From the NCBI GenBank assembly GCA_021771035.1, contig JAETPU010000005.1, positions 175,443-239,442 of the forward strand: a stretch of 64,000 nucleotides of DNA, in the 5' to 3' direction. The DNA is from Marvinbryantia formatexigens (GTDB taxonomy: Bacteria; Bacillota; Clostridia; Oscillospirales; Ruminococcaceae). A program made the translations under genes and the position numbers. Below the pieces are notes generated by a model. That model ran no database searches. It saw only the letters and a list, made by a program, of their open reading frames with translations, and was not told the DNA's origin. Each line of letters starts with the position of its first letter. The stretch's first letter is position 1. Positions 27,635-34,609 of the stretch are shown here, in pieces.

Positions 27635-27736
27635 TGTCCAATTCCCCGAACATTGAGGGAAAATATAGGAAAACAGACTATATACATTGAATAGATAAAT
27701 ATAAACTGTTGATATTATTCTCTAAAGTATTCAAAA

Positions 27737-27985
27737 TCAACTTAAAAAAAGATCTATGTCACTTGGCTTTATTTTAAAAAGTAGTTTATCATAATAAATC
27801 ATAATAAGCCAGCTAATAATACCTAACACAAGAAGCGGTAATATATATCCTACAGACGTTTTATCTGTACACATTACAATAGCGGCAACAATACCGATTG
27901 CTATAAAAATTTTGCAAACAATCCTTATAATTCCACGAAGAGATAACAATAGGTGAAAAAGTATATAATGTATATTTTTTCGCAT
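27737..27985 (-). CDS. Small AT-rich membrane protein, unknown
   Basis: Protein of 82 residues with AAGGAGT site. Hydrophobic segments at ~8-38 and 45-65, basic N-terminus and an amphipathic C-terminus (LLFKIKPSDIDLFL). No family recognised. Codon and base composition are far more A+T-rich than the backbone, so it is probably acquired together with the gene at 28338. Confidence 0.6.
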   Translation of the reverse strand: MRKNIHYILFHLLLSLRGIIRIVCKIFIAIGIVAAIVMCTDKTSVGYILPLLVLGIISWLIMIYYDKLLFKIKPSDIDLFLS

Positions 27986-28188
27986 AATAAAACACTCCTT
28001 AATTTTTTAATACTGAAATTGTTATTCTTTATTTTAGGTAAAAAATATTATACTGGAAACAAACACCACTTTCAATCTTTTTGTTAGTGAGAATATAAAA
28101 AGATTAAAACTAAATTTTATATCTAATTTTCGATTATCCGTATAACTACTGTACTTTCAAGCATTTTGAAGTATAAAAAAGCATTCAT

Positions 28189-28209
28189 TTTACCACGAAT
28201 TTACCACGA
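28189..28209 (+). repeat. Short direct repeat inside the AT-rich island
   Basis: TTTACCACGA occurs twice with an 11-base period. It could be a recombination-site remnant, but no integrase is near. Confidence 0.4.
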
Positions 28210-28245
28210 TTGAATGAGCCTTGATATGACTATAAAATAACACTC

Positions 28246-28277
28246 AAAAGACATCATTACTGAAATGGTGTCTTTTT
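28246..28277 (-). terminator. Terminator of the PH-like gene
   Basis: AAAAGACATCATT pairs with AATGGTGTCTTTT; T or A runs on both sides make it usable in both directions. It is 60 bases after the minus-strand gene at 28338. Confidence 0.8.
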
Positions 28278-28337
28278 AAAAAGCAGTCAATCCTAAGACT
28301 AACTGCTTTAAATGCACAGATATAAATTTTTGAATAC

Positions 28338-28733
28338 TTATAAACTCTTTAAAATTGTTGCTAAATTTTCTTTATGCCATGAAGCACCCACCATTGTTTT
28401 GTTCACTTTAAAAGCTAATGTTCCTTGTGATGTACTAATTTCTAATTCATAAGACATTAACTTTTTATTGAATTTAACACTTGTTACTTCTTCCTTTGGT
28501 ACGAAAAGAAATGCTTCATTTTCCAATTTACCCGTTACATTGTTTAAACCGATAACAGCAATACCACTATCGCTAAAATTCATTGCGTAATATTGCATTG
28601 AAAGAACAGTTGCAACTGAACCGAGAGCATATGTAAACTTACTAGGGAAAATAACACCAATAATAGATGTATTCTCCTTAAAGGTACTACCTTTCTCGTT
28701 GAGGTATTGTTTAATATCTAGTTCTTTTAGCAT
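28338..28733 (-). CDS. Small PH-domain-like protein, unknown function
   Basis: Protein of 131 residues with GGAGGA site. No TM segment. The alternating beta pattern (IAVIGLNNVTGKLENEAFLF, EVTSVKFNKKLMSYELEI, GTLAFKVNKTMVG) ending in one helix (HKENLATILKSL) suggests a bacterial PH-like fold, a structural guess rather than a confirmed family. AT-rich island gene, own terminator. Confidence 0.6.
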   Translation of the reverse strand: MLKELDIKQYLNEKGSTFKENTSIIGVIFPSKFTYALGSVATVLSMQYYAMNFSDSGIAVIGLNNVTGKLENEAFLFVPKEEVTSVKFNKKLMSYELEISTSQGTLAFKVNKTMVGASWHKENLATILKSL

Positions 28734-28739
28734 TTTAAT

Positions 28740-29540
28740 TGTCCTCCTATAAAATTCTTTTTTTCACATAACTTACTATTTTTATTTTATCATTTCAATA
28801 TAGTGATTACAATGTATTTCGTGAAATTACAGCATTCAATCAAAGTTTAACAGACAAATGAAGAACATATTTTATCATTTCTTCAAACGTATTAAAAATA
28901 CAAAGTTCTTGTGCTGATGGTTTATCTAATTCGCAACATTTTCCACTAGACCTTTCTATACAACTACTATATGAGAACTGCGACTACCTCTCTCCGGATC
29001 TCTTCAGGCCCTTGTAGGACTGGAAATGCACTGCCTTGGCAATCGGGATCGTTCTCCTAATCATACCAGAACGGCTTTTGGCAAGACGGGAGAACAGAAG
29101 GCAGCCAGACGGCGGTTCATAAGGGATTTCTTTGCCTAGGCAGTGCCGCCGGTATGCTAAAAGATGAAAAAGCGAAGAGAACCTGCAACAGGCTAAAACG
29201 CTACGCCCTCTCCATGGCGATTTGGAGGGGGCGTTTTCATGGGAAAGGGGATCGTGGGAAAGGAGCGTTTACTTCCAAGCTGTTTTTTTCAGTGCTTTTT
29301 TTGTGCTGAGACGGCGGTTTTTAAAAATTGAAAAATGAGGTTCGGCGGAATTGGAAAAGGCGATTTCGTATCAGCGGAATCCATGGGTAAGTCCTGTGAT
29401 ACAGCCGGTTTACAGGAGGCCGCAGCAGTACTGCTATTTTATTGGAAGCGCAAAATCATCCTGCGTATGAATCCGGATTTATTTGCAGAGGATGTAAAAA
29501 AGAGTTATACTAAAGGCAGCAAATAAGGAAGGATGATTGG
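28740..29540. other. AT-rich to G+C-rich transition without a supported gene
   Basis: 28740-28980 is AT-rich with a probable minus-strand promoter area for the PH-like gene; from 28981 the composition returns to backbone. A hairpin terminator lies at 29203-29238. The 63-codon frame at 29335 lacks a ribosome site and is not supported. Confidence 0.4.
29203..29238 (+). terminator. Terminator with no visible upstream gene
   Basis: ACGCCCTCTCC / GGAGGGGGCGT (one wobble), then TTTTC. It presumably ended a gene or RNA lost when the AT-rich island was inserted. Confidence 0.7.
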
Positions 29541-31205
29541 ATGACGCTCAAAGAGGAACTTGATATTTATGATGTTCTGATGACCAATTACTCCGTCGGA
29601 GACTGTGTGCCCTTGAGTGCCGTGGGCAATTTCCTGAGATCTCACCATATTACTCCTGCTGACTTTGGCTTTGGCAAGCTTCTGCCCATGTTTGAGGCTT
29701 TATCCCATATTTGTACCCTGCATAGTGAGGAACCGCGTGCTGGCGTGCCGCTGGTGTGGTATGTGACAATTCTTCCCCGGCCGCAGGTGGCCCCGGAATT
29801 CTCCGGGGATCCCGTGGAAGAGGTGCGGGAGCCTACCGATTCTGCCGGGCAAATAGAGTGGGATATCCTGCCGCCCAATATGGAAAGCGATATGGTATTC
29901 TTTCACTATAAGCTGCAAAGCATTCTCAATGATAATATCACAGGGCAGAGGGATTCCCGCATCACACCGGAACGCATTGCCCAGGTGAAGCAGGATTATC
30001 TCGACGCCCTTTCTCACAGTCAGGTTCGCTATGACAGGGAGCGGGATTCCTATACCTTTTGCCTGTCCACCCCTGCCGCCAACGGAGAGACCTTGATTCT
30101 CAGCCTGTGCCGGAGCAGCCGCAGCGAGGGTATCCCTTGGATTGTCAAATATGTGGGGCCGGATTCCGATGGGCTTTTTTCTCAACGAGGAGAGCCCGCC
30201 GTCAGGCATCCGGTGTTCAACCGGCCCGGCAGTGCGCTTCGCAGTTTTGCCTATTTGGGAAATATGACGGTATTCCTTCGCAGTTTGGCGGATCATGTAC
30301 AGGAGGAGACCTGGAACTTCAGCGGCCAGGAGGATGATTATTCCATTCTGCATCAGTATATCAATTACACCTTTTACCGATTGCAGCAGCAGGATAAAGA
30401 GGACGAACAGGATAGTAAAATCTGTATTGCGGCGGATGGCAGCTTTGCCGCCTTCAATACCGGACTGCAGTCCCGACGGCTGGGGGAGGACGTGTTTGCG
30501 TTTTTTATCCCCAATGATCCGGAACAGACCTCCGCCTGGAAGTTTTCCTGTTTTTGTTCTTCGGACAGCCGGGACCCCAACGAACGGCGCTGCTACAAAA
30601 TGATGGTCAGCGAATTCAAGGAGCCCGAAGCCGCCACCTATTTTTCCAAGATTACAGATTTGCTGTTTGACCCGGCGTGCGAAGTGCGGTTGTCCTCCGA
30701 TCATATCTTCAAGGATAACTGCAGCCGGTTCCCCATTGAGTTTCTGCGCCGGGAATGCAACTGGAATTCTCAGGCACAGGCCATTCTGGCTGAGATTGAA
30801 CAGGAGACGGATCCCGGTTTGAAGCGGCAGCTATTTGAGGAACTGGGCAATGTGATTGTGGAGGATCCTGATTTGTACGCAGCCATGAACGACAGCCTGG
30901 TGAGCGCAGTGAACCGCTCTATCAGGAGGATTCGGCGCAATTACAAGCTGGCGGTACCCTGTTTCTTTCCCACGCGCAATGTGATGAGCATGATGCTGCC
31001 CTTGTCCTTTACCTATACCGGGGATCCCTGCCTGGTTTTGGTTTGCGAGAGAACCTACAGCGGCGATTACCTGGGACAGACCGTTTTAACTCTGCCCATG
31101 GCCTATGTGGACGCCCGGCTCATCTGCCAGCCAGGCAGTGAGTGGCTCAACACCCAGCGAATCGTATCCTCTGAGGCTGCCGATATTCTGGAAACGGAAC
31201 AGTAA
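29541..31205 (+). CDS. OST-HTH/LOTUS-like plus DUF3825 protein
   Basis: Cytoplasmic protein of 554 residues with AAGGAAGGA site. Residues ~15-80 (VPLSAVGNFLRSHHI, ADFGFGKLLPMFEAL, then LVWYVTI) fit the winged-helix OST-HTH/LOTUS pattern, which binds RNA in other proteins. The rest, from DMVFFHYKLQSIL to the C-terminus, fits DUF3825, a family often predicted to act in RNA or nucleotide metabolism. C-terminal RRNYKLAVPCFFPTRNVMSMMLPL is very regular. Real function unknown. It is followed by a bidirectional terminator. Confidence 0.72.
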   Translation: MTLKEELDIYDVLMTNYSVGDCVPLSAVGNFLRSHHITPADFGFGKLLPMFEALSHICTLHSEEPRAGVPLVWYVTILPRPQVAPEFSGDPVEEVREPTDSAGQIEWDILPPNMESDMVFFHYKLQSILNDNITGQRDSRITPERIAQVKQDYLDALSHSQVRYDRERDSYTFCLSTPAANGETLILSLCRSSRSEGIPWIVKYVGPDSDGLFSQRGEPAVRHPVFNRPGSALRSFAYLGNMTVFLRSLADHVQEETWNFSGQEDDYSILHQYINYTFYRLQQQDKEDEQDSKICIAADGSFAAFNTGLQSRRLGEDVFAFFIPNDPEQTSAWKFSCFCSSDSRDPNERRCYKMMVSEFKEPEAATYFSKITDLLFDPACEVRLSSDHIFKDNCSRFPIEFLRRECNWNSQAQAILAEIEQETDPGLKRQLFEELGNVIVEDPDLYAAMNDSLVSAVNRSIRRIRRNYKLAVPCFFPTRNVMSMMLPLSFTYTGDPCLVLVCERTYSGDYLGQTVLTLPMAYVDARLICQPGSEWLNTQRIVSSEAADILETEQ

Positions 31206-31214
31206 AGCGGTGGC

Positions 31215-31252
31215 AAAAAGGAGCCTGCTCCCTTGGGAGCAGGCTCCTTTTT
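31215..31252. terminator. Bidirectional terminator between DUF3825 gene and pfp
   Basis: A perfect stem AAAAAGGAGCCTGCTCC / GGAGCAGGCTCCTTTTT serves both convergent genes. Confidence 0.95.
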
Positions 31253-31260
31253 ACTATCTG

Positions 31261-32517
31261 CTATGCCCGCCGTACAGGCGGCTTAACATAGTTTTTTTCA
31301 AAATGGAAATGCAGGGGCATCCCGTTGCGGGTCGGGTAGCTGACGTCCCCCTGAATCAGCGGGAGCAGGTAGGAGAAGGCCTCCTGGGTAACGGCGTTGC
31401 CTTCGGGGGAAATCCACTGGGTGGGGAAGGTCTTTTCCAGGTTTGCCACCTGGGAAATGTCCGCCAGTTCCGTGCGTACCAGATAGGGCTGCTGGGAAAC
31501 CCGGTTGAGCACCACCATTTTTCCGGTTTCTCCGATGAGCGCGAAACGGACAGCGTGGGCTCCCAGTTTGCGGGCCTCTGTGATATCCGTGGCGGAGAGC
31601 ATATGCCCGGCACAGCGCTGCAGCACATTCAGTTCGACAGAACGTACCTTGCAGCCGATGCGTTCCGCCACCAGGCGTTCCAGGTATTTTCCCACACCGG
31701 AGAGATACTTGTGCCCAAAGGCGTCCACCATGCCGCTCTGCATACTCTCGGAGACATACCGCCCGTCCGCCAGGCGGATTCCCTCGGATACCGCGACAAT
31801 AACTGCCTTATGCTGGGCCTGTACCCGGCGTACGTCTTTGAGAAACTCCTCCGGATCAAAGGGGGCCTCCGGCAGGTAAATTAAATGGGGTGCAGCACAG
31901 CCCACCGTGTGGGGCAGCGCGGCGGCAGCGGCAAGCCAGCCCGCGTTGCGGCCCATAATTTCCACTATGGTTACGGAATCCAGGTAATATACCTCACAGT
32001 CCCGGATAATCTCCATCATGGAGGTGGCGATAAACTTGGCGGCACTGCCAAAGCCGGGGGTGTGGTCCGTGTTGGGCAAATCGTTGTCGATGGTTTTGGG
32101 TACGCCGATTACCCGTACGTCCCGCTGTTCCCGGGTGAAATATATAGAGAGCTTATGGGCGGTATCCATGGAGTCATTGCCGCCGATATAGAAGAAATAG
32201 CCAATATTGTATTCCTCAAAGATGGCGGAAATCTCATCATACACAGAAGGCTTGTCATCCAAGGCCGGCAGCCGGAACCGGCAGGAGCCCAGGGCCATAG
32301 CCGGTGTGCACTCCAGCAGCTCGAATTCCTTTTGCGTGGGGAACTGGCTTTTCAGTTCGATGATCTTGCGGTCCAAAACGCCTTCAATCCCGTTGACGGC
32401 GCCGTATATCTCCCCAATTTCACTGTGGCGCATGGCCTCCTGGATAATGCCGGAAAGCGAGGCGTTGATGGCGGAGGTAGGCCCGCCGGACTGGGCAATC
32501 AGCAGATTTTTGGGCAT
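31261..32517 (-). CDS. pfp: Diphosphate-dependent 6-phosphofructokinase
   Basis: Protein of 418 residues, phosphorylates fructose-6-phosphate with PPi (reversible). Start at 32517 after GAAAGGAAGG. Motifs: AQSGGPTSAINAS (donor loop), YIGGNDSMDTA and PKTIDNDLPNTDHTPGFGSA. The Asp in GGNDS and the Lys in PKTIDND are the replacements that distinguish PPi enzymes from ATP enzymes (GGDGS/PGTIDND). Upstream lie the type D promoter-hairpin units reading toward it, a likely promoter region. Confidence 0.92.
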   Translation of the reverse strand: MPKNLLIAQSGGPTSAINASLSGIIQEAMRHSEIGEIYGAVNGIEGVLDRKIIELKSQFPTQKEFELLECTPAMALGSCRFRLPALDDKPSVYDEISAIFEEYNIGYFFYIGGNDSMDTAHKLSIYFTREQRDVRVIGVPKTIDNDLPNTDHTPGFGSAAKFIATSMMEIIRDCEVYYLDSVTIVEIMGRNAGWLAAAAALPHTVGCAAPHLIYLPEAPFDPEEFLKDVRRVQAQHKAVIVAVSEGIRLADGRYVSESMQSGMVDAFGHKYLSGVGKYLERLVAERIGCKVRSVELNVLQRCAGHMLSATDITEARKLGAHAVRFALIGETGKMVVLNRVSQQPYLVRTELADISQVANLEKTFPTQWISPEGNAVTQEAFSYLLPLIQGDVSYPTRNGMPLHFHFEKNYVKPPVRRA

Positions 32518-32704
32518 ACAACCCTTCCTTTCTCTCTTTGGCTTTGGATGATGCGCGGGTTTTTCCTGATAGTGCGGGATCCGCCTGGTGCAAACGGCAC
32601 CCTTGTCCCATAGCACGGAGCGGTTCCTTTTGACGGCGCACAGGGCCGCAGTCAGCGGAACCAGCCGGGGGCCTTTAACACCCTGGACATTTCCGGGAAT
32701 CCCA

Positions 32705-32964
32705 ATCATCCGGGACAATTCCATATTCGCGTTCTACGCGATTATTATAGCATAGAAATGAAAGCGGAGCTTTCCTTCCAAACCGCTTCAATGTTCTCAC
32801 AGACGTCCAATGCTCTGCTTTGGCTACGGCTGTGAGGTTATTATAGCATAGAAATGAAAGCGGAGCTTTTCTTCCAAACCGCTTCAATGTTCTCACAGAC
32901 GTCCAATGCTCTGCTTTGGCTACGGCTGTGAGGTTATTATAGCATAGTTGCCAGTACGCAACAA
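32705..32964 (-). repeat. Tandem promoter-hairpin units on the minus strand (type D, period 96 bp) ending in a type A-like module
   Basis: Reading the minus strand, three identical extended -10 boxes TGCTATAAT lie at 32936-32941, 32840-32845 and 32744-32749 (spacing exactly 96). The first also has TTGTTG at 32959-32964 with a 17-base spacer. The two bodies carry CTCACAG/CTGTGAG and AAGCGG/CCGCTT stems. The third -10 leads into TCGCGT-AGA-ACGCGA and GTCCCGG, the start and end of type A units. All point to pfp. Confidence 0.9.
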
Positions 32965-33277
32965 CTCATACCGTGCTTTTCGGCACGATTACCCGGGAGA
33001 CCGCCGCCCAAGGCCCTGTAATTGAGAATTTTGCCGGAAATTTGGGAAAATGATGAATGTTTGGCGCTTCTTGCGTCTGGGATGGGGAAAGCCTCCCAAA
33101 TCCACTTGGAACGGATGGGCCGCATTTGGGAGACGGCGAATTCCATGAAATAAAATAGGGGTTAGTCTCTTACCCAAGAAAATGACAGGAACAGTTTTCC
33201 TGAAACAGGTCTCAACAATAATGCTGAGCCATATTTTCCGAAAGTAGTCCTCAGACGCATGGCATTGCCATTTAATG
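32965..33277. other. Spacer without a supported gene
   Basis: It contains a CGTGC/GCACG hairpin near 32972 and a few weak inverted repeats (TTTGGGAG/CTCCCAAA around 33095-33132). No gene or known RNA recognised. Confidence 0.35.
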
Positions 33278-33318
33278 AAAAAAGGCCGCCGCTCATCAGA
33301 GCGGTATCATCCTTTTTC
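33278..33318 (+). terminator. Terminator-like hairpin upstream of the XRE gene
   Basis: AAAAAGG...CCTTTTT with inner CCGCTC/GAGCGG stem. Confidence 0.65.
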
Positions 33319-33349
33319 TTTGTTTTGACGAAAAATATGTAAAGTTAAC

Positions 33350-33404
33350 TTGACATCTCCGCCGGATGTGATAGAATAGAATTATGGAAAGTAAGCTTTC
33401 CATA
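33350..33404 (+). promoter_or_regulatory. Promoter and palindromic operator of the XRE gene
   Basis: TTGACA, 16-base spacer, TGA-TAGAAT (extended -10, 33372-33377). Right behind it at 33383-33404 is a perfect 9-4-9 palindrome TATGGAAAG/CTTTCCATA, placed where autorepression would be expected. Confidence 0.75.
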
Positions 33405-33418
33405 GGAGGGAGGGTATT

Positions 33419-33622
33419 GTGAAGAACCGTTTGGAAGAACTTCGAAAACAAAGAGGAATTACCCAGGAGGATTTGGCATTAGCGCTGGGAGTATCCCGGC
33501 AGACAATCGGATCGCTGGAAAAGGGGAGATATAATCCGTCTATTCTGCTGGCACTGAGGATTGCAAAGTATTTTGATATGGGAGTCGAGGATATTTTTAT
33601 CTTTGAGGAGGTGTCCGAATGA
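33419..33622 (+). CDS. XRE-family HTH regulator (YozG-like small regulator)
   Basis: Protein of 67 residues with GTG start after GGAGGGAGGG. It is almost entirely one HTH_3 domain (LEELRKQRGITQEDLALALG, VSRQTIGSLEKGRYNPS) and ends IFIFEE. This size class regulates a neighbouring membrane protein gene; here it overlaps the next gene by four bases (ATGA), and that gene encodes a DUF2178-like membrane protein that is broken by a frameshift. Confidence 0.93.
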   Translation: MKNRLEELRKQRGITQEDLALALGVSRQTIGSLEKGRYNPSILLALRIAKYFDMGVEDIFIFEEVSE

Positions 33623-34052
33623 ACAAGCTGAAGAGTTATGGTATGGCCGCCGCGGGGATCTTGATATTGGTATTGGGCTTTTTCCTTTTAAAAGCGCCGG
33701 GGGATCCGGAAGGATTCATGCAGGCGCTTCCCTATGTGTGCATCGGGCTGGGCTGCGGGATGTTCGGCCATGGAATGGGAACCGTTGTCTCGTCTCGGAC
33801 AGAGCCGTCCGGCGCTGCCCCGCAATCCAAAGGCGGATGGAAATTGAGAAACAGGATGAACGCAATATTGCCATCTCCAACTGTGCCAAGGCAAAAGCCT
33901 ATGATCTGTCGGTTTTTGTTTTCGGCGCGCTGCTGATTGCGTTTGCGCTGATGGGGGTTCCCATGGAGCCGGTGCTTCTGCTGGTGTTTGCGTATTTATT
34001 CGTACAGGGGTATGCTGTATATTACCGGTTTCAGTATGAAAAACAGATGTAA
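33619..34052 (+). pseudogene. Frameshifted four-helix membrane protein (partner of the XRE regulator)
   Basis: The N-terminal half (33619 on, MNKLKSYGMAAAGILILVLG plus a second TM around AYVCIGLGCGMFGH-like residues) is in one frame. The C-terminal half (EIEKQDERNIAISNCAKAKA, then two TM helices, ending FQYEKQM at 34052) is in another. The switch must fall between about 33790 and 33836. DERN followed by KAKAY is a hallmark of the small membrane proteins paired with such XRE regulators, so one base has been gained or lost, by mutation or sequencing error. No slippery heptamer is visible. Confidence 0.75.
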
Positions 34053-34244
34053 CTGCAGGGGCTGGCTGACGATGGGGCCCGCAGGCTGCGCGAAAGAGCG
34101 GGCGGCCTTTGGGCCGATCCGCAACCGATTCGTGATTGCCATGGAGCGCCAAACCCCTCAGTTTTAGGGCGCGGAACCTGGAAAGTTGACAGATTTAAAC
34201 AAGAAATCGGGGCCTGGCCGCACTTTTTTTGCTATCCCGTTTTC

Positions 34245-34273
34245 TTGACTTTCCCTGGCATTTTCTCTATAAT
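34245..34273 (+). promoter_or_regulatory. Sigma-A promoter of the alaS T-box transcript
   Basis: TTGACT, 17-base spacer, TATAAT. Confidence 0.88.
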
Positions 34274-34279
34274 AAAAAT

Positions 34280-34539
34280 GTTTTCAGGATGAACAGCTTG
34301 GAAGGGAAAGAGCGGATTGCAAAAGCCTGTGCTCTCAGAGAAAAGGCCCTTGGGTGAAAGGCCTTGGCACGGACGAATCTGCGGCCGTCCCGGAGCTGCG
34401 CGCCGAACCCTTTTGTTAAGGCGCGCCGTACAGCCGCGTTAAGGCTTATGAGTGGCGGGGGCCTTTTCGGCCGCTGCAAATTGGGTGGTAACACGGTGCT
34501 GACAGCCTTCGTCCCATAGTTGGGGCGGAGGTTTTTTTG
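34280..34539 (+). promoter_or_regulatory. T-box riboswitch (alanine) controlling alaS
   Basis: The diagnostic T-box GGGTGGTAACACGG lies at about 34481-34497, pairs with uncharged tRNA and forms the antiterminator. The competing terminator is CGTCCC/GGGGCG followed by seven T (34511-34539). Upstream is a long stem I region with an AGAGA bulge-like element and a GGGTGAAAGG distal loop. GCT at 34395-34397 is a plausible Ala specifier. The gene behind it is alaS. Confidence 0.88.
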
Positions 34540-34609
34540 TTTTTGGCTCGTGCGGCCGCCTTCAGAACGATCAAAACAGAGGATAGGTTTAAAGGAAAGA
34601 GGAACGACT

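Noticed and set aside
29335..29526. 63-codon frame just before the DUF3825 gene
   Set aside because: No ribosome site, no domain, out of context with the clear start at 29541.
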